Source of the DNA: Flavobacterium sp.
GTDB lineage: Bacteria > Bacteroidota > Bacteroidia > Flavobacteriales > Flavobacteriaceae
Direction of reading: 5' to 3'
Assembly (NCBI RefSeq): GCF_027484205.1
Contig: NZ_JAIXUB010000013.1
Coordinates: forward strand, 248,001 to 312,000
DNA length: 64,000 bases
This document shows positions 32,656-40,969 of this stretch, one piece after another. Below the pieces are notes generated by a model, which was given only the letters and a program-made list of their open reading frames with translations, was not told the origin of the DNA and did not search any database. The position numbers and the translations under genes are program-made. Position 1 is the stretch's first letter, and every line of letters begins with the position of its first letter.

Positions 32656-32732
32656 CAAAACTAACTGCCCATTTCCCATCACACAAGCCATCTGATATGC
32701 CATTCCCGAATGTAAAATGTGTCATTCGGGAA
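32656..32732 (-). promoter_or_regulatory. island regulon promoter, copy 4 (minus strand) with tandem dyads
   Basis: Two CATTCSSGAATG dyads (32701-32712 and 32723-32734) are exactly 22 bp apart, as at rteC. On the minus strand the proximal one is followed by a segment ending GCTTG at 32684, then 20 bp, then TAGTTTTG (32663-32656). The dyad-to-CTTG distance is the same 29-bp unit as in the other three copies. The pair also lies upstream of the divergent TPR-AraC gene. Confidence 0.65.
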
Positions 32733-32921
32733 TGAAACACCAAAAAATTACAAGTAAATCACAACTCTTCAATGGGTTGCATATATATACCTTGAAATCG
32801 CAATTTGTAAACACTACATGATGCAATTTTTGATTATTATAGCTACATTTAGGGGCAAAAAAGCAACAAATCACAATTAATCTTATTGTGTTTTAAAATA
32901 TTGAAGTTCCAAATCCGTCCT

Positions 32922-34658
32922 ATGGTTACCAAAAAACGCTTACTAATTTTAATAGTATTGGTGTTGCATTATTCGAATGCGCAGGAGAACTATGGTAAAA
33001 ATCAAGATAGTTTATCAATCAAAAGTTATGAGTATTTGAGCCAAGCTATAATTGATTATAATGACGATGGTAATAAATCTTCGATATATGCGAAAGCTTG
33101 GTTAAAAAAAGCTAAATCAGAGGAAAACAATTTTCAAATAGCTAATGCTTATAAAGCTCATATCCATACAGCCAATAAAAATTTTCGCTTATTATATGCA
33201 GATAGCATGCTTATTGCAGCTATAAAGTTGAACGAGGTTGAGCTAATAGGCTCAGCTTATATGACTAAAGGGATTGTATTTTATGATCGAAAAGAACAAA
33301 TGAAAGCATTAGACAATTATCTAATGGCAGATAAGTACATTTCTCAAACAAAAAATGAATATTTAATTTACAAACTAAAATACGGTATCGCACAAACCAA
33401 ATCTTACCTTGGTTTCTATGATGAAGCCATCAGTTTATTCCGAGAATGTATTGATTATTTTAAAGAAGAAAATGACAGAGCCTACCTAAACTCACTACAT
33501 TCATTAGGATTATGTTACAATAGAATTGGAAATTATGCATGGTGCACCGTTACAAATCAAACGGGTATTGATGAAGGAATAAGGTTAAACAACCTCGAAA
33601 TGCAACCGTATTTCATCCATTCTGAAGGTATTAATCTCTGTGGTTTGAAAAAGTACAATTCGACAATTTCAAAGTTAACTGGGATTTTACCAACCTTAAA
33701 ACAAAATAAAGATTTTGCCAATCTTTCGGTAGCATATTTCTATATTGGTAAATCATTTTGGTCATTAAATAAAAAAGATAAAGCCATAACCTACTTTAAA
33801 AAAGTAGAAGATATATTCAAGAAAGAAAACTATATCCGTCCAGATTTACGTGAAGGCTATGAAAAACTAATCGATTATTATAAACAAAAAGGGAATATCA
33901 AATTACAACTTTTTTATATTGATCAACTTTTGAAAGTCGATAAAATTCTAAGTCAAAATTACAAATACCTACTTCAAAAAGTAGTTAAAGAATACGATAC
34001 TAAAGAATTATTAAAGTCCAAATATGAAATTGAAAATACGATGACATTCAGAACAATTATAGGGTTTAGTATAATCTGTACATTGATTGCTATAATTGCA
34101 TTTTTAATTAACAAACACTTCAAAAACAAAAAGCTTTTTGATGAAATAATGAGGCGGGATACTTCTAATCCAGTAATTACTGAAACAAGTGTTGTACCAC
34201 CGACTTTTGAGAAAATAATAAATCATGATACTAACGAAGCTATCAGTTCTGAAAATACCGACAAGCAAAGTAGTCAAGAAATAAGCCCAGATATTGAAAC
34301 TGGCATTTTAAAAAAGTTGGAAAAATTCGAGCAAAGTAAAAAATACTTAGAAAAAGACATGACACTAGCCAAAATGGCTTTATTTCTAAATACCAATACA
34401 AAATATGTTACAAAAATTATTGCCAAACACAGAGGAAAAGGAACTATTGACTACATAACCGACTTGAAAATAAATCACATAATCGAAATTCTAAAAAAAG
34501 AAACTAAATACAGAAACTACACCCACAAAGCTTTGGGTGAAGAAGCAGGTTTCGGTTCTACTCAAAACTTCACTCGTGCCTTCAAAGAACGAAACGGAAT
34601 TTCACCTACATACTTCATTTATAAACTAAAGAAGTCACTAAACGAAAAGTCCAGCTAA
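32922..34658 (+). CDS. TPR-containing membrane-bound AraC-type regulator
   Basis: I use the ATG at 32922 because it gives a clean signal peptide (MVTKKRLLILIVLVLHYSNAQ); an upstream TTG at 32886 does not. The 578-residue protein has an exported TPR region (about 50-370, for example DEAISLFRECIDYFKEEND and KDKAITYFKKVEDIFKKEN), a transmembrane helix (TIIGFSIICTLIAIIAFLI, about 380-400), and a cytoplasmic AraC HTH (about 470-578; LAKMALFLNTNTKYVTKII and ALGEEAGFGSTQNFTRAFK). This one-protein sensor-regulator class is common in Flavobacteriia. The ligand is unknown. It is divergent from a lipoprotein gene behind tandem dyads. Confidence 0.88.
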   Translation: MVTKKRLLILIVLVLHYSNAQENYGKNQDSLSIKSYEYLSQAIIDYNDDGNKSSIYAKAWLKKAKSEENNFQIANAYKAHIHTANKNFRLLYADSMLIAAIKLNEVELIGSAYMTKGIVFYDRKEQMKALDNYLMADKYISQTKNEYLIYKLKYGIAQTKSYLGFYDEAISLFRECIDYFKEENDRAYLNSLHSLGLCYNRIGNYAWCTVTNQTGIDEGIRLNNLEMQPYFIHSEGINLCGLKKYNSTISKLTGILPTLKQNKDFANLSVAYFYIGKSFWSLNKKDKAITYFKKVEDIFKKENYIRPDLREGYEKLIDYYKQKGNIKLQLFYIDQLLKVDKILSQNYKYLLQKVVKEYDTKELLKSKYEIENTMTFRTIIGFSIICTLIAIIAFLINKHFKNKKLFDEIMRRDTSNPVITETSVVPPTFEKIINHDTNEAISSENTDKQSSQEISPDIETGILKKLEKFEQSKKYLEKDMTLAKMALFLNTNTKYVTKIIAKHRGKGTIDYITDLKINHIIEILKKETKYRNYTHKALGEEAGFGSTQNFTRAFKERNGISPTYFIYKLKKSLNEKSS

Positions 34659-35066
34659 AAAAAACAAAAAAACGTCTTACAAAGACTTTTACAAAGCGCA
34701 GCGGTGTAAAAGTGCAATAAACACTTCCGATTAGTTACGGCCTCAAATAAAAAGTGTAGAAAAACAACGAAGTAATGTAGTGGCAGCACTCCACGAGTTG
34801 AGTCCGAAGGACGAACGGCTTGGGGTGCGGAACGTAATTACGAGGTAGTTTTTAAACTTTTAATTTGGAGCCTTGATTTTTTGTTTCTTTTGTATCAAGA
34901 CAAAAGAAAATATTACAATTATAATTTTTTTACTACTAAAAAAGTCAATGAATTCAACCAATCAAAAATAAAATCAACTTTTTTCTTTCACAACTTGTGA
35001 TTGACTTGTGAAATAAATATTCTCAAAACATACAATTTTGTGCCATAACAATTTAAAACATAAATT
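34659..35066. other. gene-free region with a structured repeat-like element
   Basis: GCACTCCA (34786-34793) pairs with TTGGGGTGC (34820-34828), enclosing a GTCC-GAA-GGAC hairpin; GTAAT (34772-34776) and ATTAC (34837-34841) extend the fold. Farther on, CTTTTG and CAAAAG near 34886-34906 form a second hairpin. The layout resembles conserved intergenic elements I associate with flavobacterial genomes. No protein gene is visible. GAGTCC-GAA-GGACGAAC recalls a hammerhead fragment, but the full core is absent. Confidence 0.35.
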
Positions 35067-35360
35067 ATGGCAATTGAAATTTTAACTAAACAAGACCTAA
35101 ATGATTTCCGCACGTTACTTTTAGACGACATTAGAGAAATCTTCCAAAACAAAACAGAGCAATCCAAACAATGGCTTAAATCCTCAGAAGTTAGAAAACT
35201 ACTCAATATTTCTCCAGGAACACTCCAAACCTTACGTATCAACAAAACCTTATCCTACACCAAGATCGGCGGAATAATCTATTATCCATACAAGGATATT
35301 GAAAAACTACTCGATCAAAACAAAGTCAGCTCCGAGCGTACATTATTTAACTCTAAGTAA
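35067..35360 (+). CDS. HTH_17 (excisionase/MerR-like) DNA-binding protein
   Basis: The 97-residue protein has an N-terminal amphipathic helix and a winged HTH of the HTH_17/MerR type: WLKSSEVRKLLNISPGTLQTLRINKTLSYTKIGGIIYYPYKDIEKLL. Such proteins are common in Bacteroidota integrative elements next to replication and mobilisation genes and resemble excisionases. It is followed by a region of short repeats and then by a DnaD-like gene and a DnaC-like gene, an arrangement typical of element cores. The target is not known. Confidence 0.88.
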   Translation: MAIEILTKQDLNDFRTLLLDDIREIFQNKTEQSKQWLKSSEVRKLLNISPGTLQTLRINKTLSYTKIGGIIYYPYKDIEKLLDQNKVSSERTLFNSK

Positions 35361-35492
35361 TCCTTGTTATTTTCATAATGAGCTTGTCGAACAACTTTGC
35401 GTGCTTTGCGCTGTCATCCTGAGCTTGTCGAAGGACCCTGTGTTCTTTGCGGTTAAACTTTTCGCTAATCACTTTTCACTAATCACTTTTCA
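35361..35492. repeat. intergenic repeats including tandem CTAATCACTTTTCA
   Basis: GAGCTTGTCGAA occurs twice (near 35381 and 35420). TTCTTTGCGGTTAAAC at 35443-35458 recurs at 36424-36439. Two perfect 14-bp copies of CTAATCACTTTTCA (35465-35478, 35479-35492) directly precede the next start codon. The same unit occurs before the gene at 37201. Confidence 0.6.
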
Positions 35493-35498
35493 CCAAAA

Positions 35499-36341
35499 AT
35501 GAACTACATAAAACACCTAACCGGATTTTTTGACAGAGTAGCAAAAGACAAATTGCTCAATCCAACACATGTAAGTTTATACATGTCGCTATTTCAATTC
35601 TGGAATTGCAATCGGTTCAGAAATCCAATCAGTATTTCTCGTGATGAAATAATGCGAATAAGCAAAATCAGCTCAAAAGCAACCTATCACAAATGTCTAA
35701 AAGCATTGCATGCGCAGGGATATATAAAATACGAACCATCCTACAATCCATTCAAAGGCAGCCATGTTTTCTTGTTTAATTTTTCTGATGATTTAAAACC
35801 TTTACCAAAAGGTAGCAGTTCAAATTTTAAACCAGTTAATGAACAAGTAGTGAACAAGTCTTATACTAGTTCTGAAACAAGTAGTGAACAGGTTAATGAA
35901 CAAGTCGTAGTACCTTATATAAACAATACAAACAATACAAACGATTTAAACAATTCAAACGGCTTAAACTTGGGTGAGCAATCAAAAAAAATTGAAGAAG
36001 AACAAATTATTTTAAAAAATGAAAAACCGAAAGAAGAAAAAAGTTCCGCGAAAAAAGAAGAAATGTTTATTGTCACTTCGAGCGCATTGGAGAAGCCAAC
36101 AATAGAAAATGTCAAATCCTATTTCCGCGAACAAAACTTCCCAGAACTCGAAGCCCAAAAATTCTTTAACTATTTCTCAAGCATAGGATGGCTAGTCGGA
36201 GGCAAAACACCAATGACTGATTGGCAAGCAGCAGCACAAAACTGGATATTAAACGCACCAAAATTCATCACAAATGCAGAACCAAACCGCCCAAAAAAAC
36301 TCAACACCACAACCGAAAAAGACTATTCCGAACCTTTGTAA
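35499..36341 (+). CDS. DnaD/DnaT-like replication protein of the mobile element
   Basis: The 280-residue protein has a winged-helix N-terminus (LLNPTHVSLYMSLFQFW, then ISRDEIMRISKISSKATYHKCLKALHAQGYI) like replication initiators or primosomal proteins. A low-complexity middle rich in Asn, Ser, Glu and Lys (about 105-195) follows. A short C-terminal domain (ENVKSYFREQNFPELEAQKFFNYFSSIGW, then WQAAAQNWI) resembles the DnaT/DnaD C-terminal fold that binds single-stranded DNA. A P-loop ATPase gene of the DnaC class follows, so the two probably load a helicase at the element's origin. The family assignment is by pattern only. Confidence 0.7.
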   Translation: MNYIKHLTGFFDRVAKDKLLNPTHVSLYMSLFQFWNCNRFRNPISISRDEIMRISKISSKATYHKCLKALHAQGYIKYEPSYNPFKGSHVFLFNFSDDLKPLPKGSSSNFKPVNEQVVNKSYTSSETSSEQVNEQVVVPYINNTNNTNDLNNSNGLNLGEQSKKIEEEQIILKNEKPKEEKSSAKKEEMFIVTSSALEKPTIENVKSYFREQNFPELEAQKFFNYFSSIGWLVGGKTPMTDWQAAAQNWILNAPKFITNAEPNRPKKLNTTTEKDYSEPL

Positions 36342-36480
36342 CTGTCATTCCGAGGAAATCTGTGCTAATCCTTTTAATCTGTGGCAAAAAAAATCTTTGC
36401 GAACCTTGCGTTAAACCTTTGCGTTCTTTGCGGTTAAACCTATTCTAACCTATCCAAAGCGAAGCGTCTTACCAATCAAA
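36342..36480. repeat. intergenic repeats (TTTGCG and AATCTGTG type)
   Basis: The stretch is built from units such as CTTTGCGTTCTTTGCGG and AATCTGTG, including TTCTTTGCGGTTAAAC at 36424-36439, which duplicates 35443-35458. No gene is seen. Confidence 0.5.
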
Positions 36481-36522
36481 AAAACTAAAAACCTATGTTT
36501 CTATGTGGTTAAAAATAAAAAT

Positions 36523-37146
36523 ATGAAAAACGAAATAAAGTCATATTACAATTACGAGGAAATAATCACCTGGATTGAAAAAAAGGGCATCGAGTTATAC
36601 GGCAATCATTTCAAAATACTAGAAAACGATTACCCAATAATTTACAAACTAATCGCTTATTTTCTCAAAGACGTACAAACCTGTTTTCAATACAATATCA
36701 ATCTCAATAAAGGAATTCTACTATCCGGTCCAATAGGCTGTGGCAAAACCTCAATAATGAACATAATGAAATACCTAACACCTACAGAACACAAATTTTT
36801 CATCAAACCATGCCGCGACATAAGTTTCGAATTCATTCAAGACGGCTACCAAATCATTCACAAATACAGCAAAGGAAAACTATACGAATACGAACCCAAA
36901 ACAATCTGTTTCGACGATTTAGGTACAGAAAGCAATCTAAAATACTACGGAAACGAATGCAACGTAATGGCAGAAATACTATTAAGTAGATACGATGTGT
37001 ACATCGCAAAACGAATACAAACCCACATCACAACAAACCTTTCTGCCAGCGAAATAGAAATCCACTATGGCAATCGTGTACGAAGTAGAATGCGCGAGAT
37101 CTTTAATCTAATTGCCTACGACAACACTTCAAGAGATAAAAGATAA
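36523..37146 (+). CDS. DnaC-like helicase-loader AAA+ ATPase
   Basis: The ATG at 36523 is preferred to the GTG at 36505. The 207-residue protein has a Walker A GPIGCGKTS (about residue 69), a Walker B TICFDDLG (about 130), a sensor-1-like THITTNLSASEIE and an arginine-rich box RVRSRMREIFN near the end. This matches DnaC/IstB-type ATPases that load the replicative helicase. There is no transposase nearby, so a replication role in the element together with the upstream DnaD-like gene is the better reading. Confidence 0.82.
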   Translation: MKNEIKSYYNYEEIITWIEKKGIELYGNHFKILENDYPIIYKLIAYFLKDVQTCFQYNINLNKGILLSGPIGCGKTSIMNIMKYLTPTEHKFFIKPCRDISFEFIQDGYQIIHKYSKGKLYEYEPKTICFDDLGTESNLKYYGNECNVMAEILLSRYDVYIAKRIQTHITTNLSASEIEIHYGNRVRSRMREIFNLIAYDNTSRDKR

Positions 37147-37163
37147 TTCCTCTTTAAAACTTG

Positions 37164-37198
37164 CTAATCACTAATCACTTTTTACTAATCACTTACAA
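37164..37198 (+). repeat. CTAATCACTTTT repeats before a start codon
   Basis: CTAATCA, CTAATCACTTTTTA and CTAATCACTTAC follow in tandem (37164-37196), two bases from the next ATG-proximal bases. The unit matches the tandem repeat at 35465-35492. Confidence 0.5.
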
Positions 37199-37200
37199 TC

Positions 37201-37833
37201 ATGAAAAACATTAAACTATTTTGGAACTGGATCCAATACAACGAAAGAACCCTAAGAAATTTACAAAACGAAAAACCAAAAATCCAAAAGCTATTTCTAT
37301 TTTGGCTCGACAAAAACCTGCATTACTATTCCGAAGGACTAGATTGCATAATAATTTTCCCAAAAAGAGACGACAAACCAATACAACTCATAATTTCGGC
37401 AAATGGAAATCCCAATTATTTTGAAGATGTCATAACTTTAGTAGATAATGCCCCAAAACTAAAAAACTGGAAATTCATAGCGTTCATCCAACCTTCCGAA
37501 GATATAGATGAAATGGAAGCAGGATTAGACGAACCTTACGTTTTCAAAGACATTAATCTAAAAGCTAGCGAAATCAAATTTGAACCGCTACAATATGAAG
37601 ATTGCAAAAAAATAGACATGATTGTATACCTAAAAAACTACACTGTGCACTGCAATAATAAAAATCTTCTTGAGGTAGTCTACATAATCATTCAGGACAT
37701 CATTGGTGAAAAAACATTGGCTGAAAACATTAATTTTGTAGAACTAGACCAAATGCCAAATGAGGAAAATATTGATTTAATTTATCTTTATGATTTACAA
37801 TATTATCTTGATGAGATAAATAAAGAGCAGTGA
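37201..37833 (+). CDS. hypothetical protein of the element core
   Basis: The 210-residue soluble protein has no signal peptide. The first half mixes Trp/Tyr-rich helices (LFWNWIQYNERTL, LFLFWLDKNLHYY) with strands (LDCIIIFPKRDDKPIQLIISANGN). The second half is acidic. I do not recognise a family. It directly follows the DnaC-like gene behind the CTAATCA repeats and is the last gene before the copper locus. It is possibly a partner of the replication proteins, but nothing in the sequence establishes that. Confidence 0.65.
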   Translation: MKNIKLFWNWIQYNERTLRNLQNEKPKIQKLFLFWLDKNLHYYSEGLDCIIIFPKRDDKPIQLIISANGNPNYFEDVITLVDNAPKLKNWKFIAFIQPSEDIDEMEAGLDEPYVFKDINLKASEIKFEPLQYEDCKKIDMIVYLKNYTVHCNNKNLLEVVYIIIQDIIGEKTLAENINFVELDQMPNEENIDLIYLYDLQYYLDEINKEQ

Positions 37834-37870
37834 TTAGAAACAAAATTAACATTTTAACAAAAAATTGATA

Positions 37871-37898
37871 TTGATTTGATACAATTTGAGTAAGTTTG
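37871..37898 (+). promoter_or_regulatory. promoter of the cysteine-rich protein gene
   Basis: TTG (37871-37873) and TAAGTTTG (37891-37898) are 17 bp apart; the -7 box is an exact consensus match and lies 17 bp before the ATG. Confidence 0.6.
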
Positions 37899-37915
37899 TA
37901 GCATTATTTTAACAC

Positions 37916-38293
37916 ATGAAAAGCATTCACGTCATAATAATTTTGTTTTTTGGTATCTTTTTGATGCCAGCCAATGTTATGGCATGCGGTGGAAAGTCGA
38001 AAGAAACATCTTGTAAAAAAGAAGTTGCAGCTAACAAAAAGGAGCATAAAAGTTGTTGTGGTGATGAAAATTCTAAAAACAAGGAAAACAAAGGATGCAA
38101 AGGAAATTGTGGACACTCAAAATGTAACTGCTCATTTTCTTGCTCAACTACATCAATAAATTTCACTTCTGAAATCGAATTTAAAAGTTCTAATTATAAC
38201 TTTTCTCAAATCGAGAAAACCAACTTTTCATATCAATCACCATCAATCTCAGATGGTTTTTATTCCATTTGGCTAATTCCTAAAATAAGCTAA
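37916..38293 (+). CDS. exported cysteine-rich protein at the start of the copper locus
   Basis: The 125-residue protein has a signal peptide (IIILFFGIFLMPANVMA) followed at once by CGG, so it may be a lipoprotein. Residues 24-78 hold about a dozen Cys in clusters (CCGD, CKGNCGHSKCNCSFSC) mixed with Lys and His, an arrangement suited to binding several thiophilic metal ions. The C-terminal 45 residues are Ser/Asn-rich without Cys. No known family was recognised, but metal sequestration is plausible because it opens the copper locus and has its own promoter. Confidence 0.7.
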   Translation: MKSIHVIIILFFGIFLMPANVMACGGKSKETSCKKEVAANKKEHKSCCGDENSKNKENKGCKGNCGHSKCNCSFSCSTTSINFTSEIEFKSSNYNFSQIEKTNFSYQSPSISDGFYSIWLIPKIS

Positions 38294-38483
38294 ATTCATT
38301 TTTTGACAGCCATAAGTGTGTCAAATTCATAGCGTTTTGCTATACAATTCACAACAGTATTAGACTATTTTTTGCATCGTTATTAACGGTGTTGAAAAAA
38401 TATTTCTTTCACAACTGTTATTTATTCAAATTTATTTTATCAATCTTTCAAGGCATTTCTCCTTGATACTAACATTATTTAAA

Positions 38484-39356
38484 ATGAAAACTTCATTTAA
38501 AAAAATAATGATGGTAACTATTATGTTGCTATCAATAACAATCAATGCACAAATTAAAAATGCAAAGACGGAAACATTCAAAGTTTACGGTAATTGCGGA
38601 ATGTGTAAAACAACCATTGAAAAATCTGGTAATTCAAAAAAAACAGCAAAAGTAGATTGGAACCAGGAAACTCAAATGGCTACAATTACTTATGATACAA
38701 AAAAAACAACTTCTGATGAAATCCTTAAAAAAATTGCATTATCAGGATATGATAGTGATAAATTTTTAGCTCCGGACGACGTGTATAATAATCTTCACGG
38801 ATGTTGTCAATATGACAGAGTAGCAAAAACTCCTGTAAAAGAAGTAAAATCTGAAATGGCGGCTACAGATAATCATTCCAACCATGGCAATCATGAAGCT
38901 TTAACAGAAATGAATAATCAAAAAGAAAATCAACTAAAATTAGTTTTTGATAATTATTTCAAGCTTAAAGATGCATTGATAACGTCTGATGGTACAGCAG
39001 CTGCTTCCCAATCGTCAGCATTAGTGACGGCAATAAATTCAGTTCAAATGGACAAACTTGAAATGGACGTTCACATGGTTTGGATGAAAGTTGTAAATCT
39101 TATCAAAGAAGATGCAGAACACATTGCCGATACAAAAGACATTAAACACCAAAGAGATCATTTCATGTCACTTTCAAAAGACATCTATTCTTTACTAAAA
39201 GTATCAAAATACGACACGACTGTTTATTTTCAGTTTTGCCCAATGGCAAACGGCGGCAAAGGTGCTAATTGGTTGAGTAAAGAAAACGAAATCAAAAATC
39301 CTTACTATGGTTCAATGATGTTGAGTTGTGGTAAAACTGTAGAAACTATTAAATAA
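38484..39356 (+). CDS. periplasmic HMA-domain plus DUF3347 metal-binding protein
   Basis: The ATG at 38484 gives a clean signal peptide (MKTSFKKIMMVTIMLLSITINAQ). The 290-residue product has an HMA-like domain with metal motif GNCGMCK (about 30-95), a short His-rich linker (NHSNHGNH), and a C-terminal DUF3347 domain (about 145-285) ending in the characteristic CPMANGGKGANWLS and NPYYGSMMLSCG. DUF3347 proteins accompany Cus-type copper efflux genes in Bacteroidota and probably bind copper with Cys, Met and His. A second DUF3347 protein lies at 43871. Confidence 0.88.
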   Translation: MKTSFKKIMMVTIMLLSITINAQIKNAKTETFKVYGNCGMCKTTIEKSGNSKKTAKVDWNQETQMATITYDTKKTTSDEILKKIALSGYDSDKFLAPDDVYNNLHGCCQYDRVAKTPVKEVKSEMAATDNHSNHGNHEALTEMNNQKENQLKLVFDNYFKLKDALITSDGTAAASQSSALVTAINSVQMDKLEMDVHMVWMKVVNLIKEDAEHIADTKDIKHQRDHFMSLSKDIYSLLKVSKYDTTVYFQFCPMANGGKGANWLSKENEIKNPYYGSMMLSCGKTVETIK

Positions 39357-39375
39357 ACCTTTGAAACAATTAATT

Positions 39376-40431
39376 ATGAAAAATATATCGATAGTAGCTT
39401 CATTTATTGGAGTACTCTTTTTAGCATCTTGCAATAGCAACGATGATAATATGGATATGAACTTAAATGTAGATTATCCAGCAGCTTATATTGTAAATGG
39501 TGAAGATGCATCAGTTACAGTAGTTAGATTAAGCAATAACGAAGTAGCCGGAACCATTCCTTTAATGGGAACTGGCTCTGATATGATTATGTGGCCACAT
39601 CATATTTCATCACACCAAAATCATTTAGCTATAGGCGTTCCGGGAATGGACTTAAGTGCAGGACATTCAGGTTTAAATACTTCTGGAATGAACGGTAAAT
39701 TATTAGTAATAGATGCGATGAATGGTTCAATTATCAAAAACATAAACCTTCCTTTAATGAACCACAATTCTATTTATTCTCCAAATGGAAATGAAATTTG
39801 GGTACCTCAGATGGATGAAATGAACAGTAAAGTTTTGGTTTATGATGCCAATACTAACGCACTTCTAAACACCATTAATGTAGGAATGATGGCTGCGGAG
39901 CTAACATTTTCTTCAGATGGTACAAAAGCGTATGTTGCCAATGGTGATGATGACAGTATAACGGTTATAAACACTACTACTAAAGCCATAATCACGACTA
40001 TTGCGGTTGGTGATAATCCGGTTGGTGCATGGACGGGGAGCAATGGTAAAATGTATGTAGACAACGAAGACGGACAAACTATTTCCGTAATTGATGTAGC
40101 AACAAACTCAGTAGATGAAACAATTACTCTGGGTTTTATGCCCGGAATAGCTTCCTATAACGGTCCTAAAAATGAATTATGGGTGTCAGACCCAATGGCT
40201 GGAAAAGTGCATTATTGGACTTGGGATGCAGGTATGAGTATGTGGATGCATGGCAATTCATTTAACACTGGTGCTGGTGCACACGCCATTGCCTTTACAA
40301 CAGACGGCAATACTGCCTACATAACCAATCAAACAGCTAATACCGTTTCTGTTGTAAATACTACTAATCATTCAGTAATAAAAACAATCAATGTGGGAAG
40401 AAAACCAAATGGGATTGTTATAAAAATGTAA
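39376..40431 (+). CDS. YncE-like beta-propeller lipoprotein
   Basis: The start at 39376 gives a lipoprotein signal peptide with lipobox FLASCNS. The 351-residue protein consists of repeated YVTN-type blades (PAAYIVNGEDASVTVV, KAYVANGDDDSITVINTTT, GNTAYITNQTANTVSVVNTT), so it folds as a seven-blade propeller in the periplasm or on the outer membrane. Met/Asp-rich stretches (DNMDMNLN, MMAAELTF) could contact copper. Such propellers often accompany metal or cytochrome systems; here it precedes a TlpA thioredoxin gene. The exact role is unknown. A perfect stem-loop follows it. Confidence 0.85.
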   Translation: MKNISIVASFIGVLFLASCNSNDDNMDMNLNVDYPAAYIVNGEDASVTVVRLSNNEVAGTIPLMGTGSDMIMWPHHISSHQNHLAIGVPGMDLSAGHSGLNTSGMNGKLLVIDAMNGSIIKNINLPLMNHNSIYSPNGNEIWVPQMDEMNSKVLVYDANTNALLNTINVGMMAAELTFSSDGTKAYVANGDDDSITVINTTTKAIITTIAVGDNPVGAWTGSNGKMYVDNEDGQTISVIDVATNSVDETITLGFMPGIASYNGPKNELWVSDPMAGKVHYWTWDAGMSMWMHGNSFNTGAGAHAIAFTTDGNTAYITNQTANTVSVVNTTNHSVIKTINVGRKPNGIVIKM

Positions 40432-40443
40432 TCATTATTATAA

Positions 40444-40476
40444 AGACTAAACCTGATTAAACATTAGGTTTAGTCT
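40444..40476 (+). terminator. stem-loop between the propeller and TlpA genes
   Basis: AGACTAAACCT (40444-40454) pairs perfectly with AGGTTTAGTCT (40466-40476). No T-run follows, so it may be an attenuator or an RNA-stability hairpin rather than a full terminator. Confidence 0.5.
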
Positions 40477-40496
40477 AACAATAAAAAACAACAAAA

Positions 40497-40967
40497 ATGA
40501 AACTTAATATAATCGCGGTTTTACTCCTAACTTTTCCAATGCTGACAAATGCACAAATCAATATTGGTGATAAAATTCCATCAGTTGAGTTAAAGAGCAG
40601 TTCAAATGAGCAAATAGATTTAACCAACTTTAAAGGAAAATTTATCCTAATCGATTTTTGGGCTTCTTGGTGTGCACCTTGCCGATTGGGAAACAAAAAG
40701 TTAGTAAAACTTCACAACGAATTGAGTGCAAATACAATCGAAATTATTGGAATATCAATCGACACCGATACAAACAAATGGTTAAAAGCGATAGAAAAAG
40801 ATAAAATCAAATTCACGCAAGTAATAGATCCGAACGGATTTGATGCTAAGGCAGCAGTACTATTCGGAGTAGACGAATTACCTTCCAAATACCTATTTAA
40901 TCCCGAAGGTATTCTTATTGCAATAAATCCGTCAGAGGAAGAAATAATGAAATTAATAAAATCATAA
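40497..40967 (+). CDS. TlpA-like periplasmic thioredoxin
   Basis: The 156-residue exported protein (signal peptide ending TNAQ) has a thioredoxin fold with WCAPC in FWASWCAPCRLGNKKLV and the cis-Pro region DELPSKYLF. TlpA-type proteins reduce disulfides in the periplasm, for example in cytochrome or copper-site maturation. It is followed two bases after its stop by an HMA protein gene, so the pair is cotranscribed. It is likely to keep Cys of the neighbouring metal-binding proteins reduced, by inference. Confidence 0.9.
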   Translation: MKLNIIAVLLLTFPMLTNAQINIGDKIPSVELKSSSNEQIDLTNFKGKFILIDFWASWCAPCRLGNKKLVKLHNELSANTIEIIGISIDTDTNKWLKAIEKDKIKFTQVIDPNGFDAKAAVLFGVDELPSKYLFNPEGILIAINPSEEEIMKLIKS

Positions 40968-40969
40968 AA

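Noticed and set aside
34797..34815. Hammerhead ribozyme
   Set aside because: GAGTCCGAAGGACGAAC resembles the stem II region, but CTGATGA and the downstream UH cleavage context are absent.
36523..37146. IstB transposition helper ATPase
   Set aside because: No IstA transposase or terminal inverted repeats are nearby, and the partner gene looks like a DnaD/DnaT-type replication protein.
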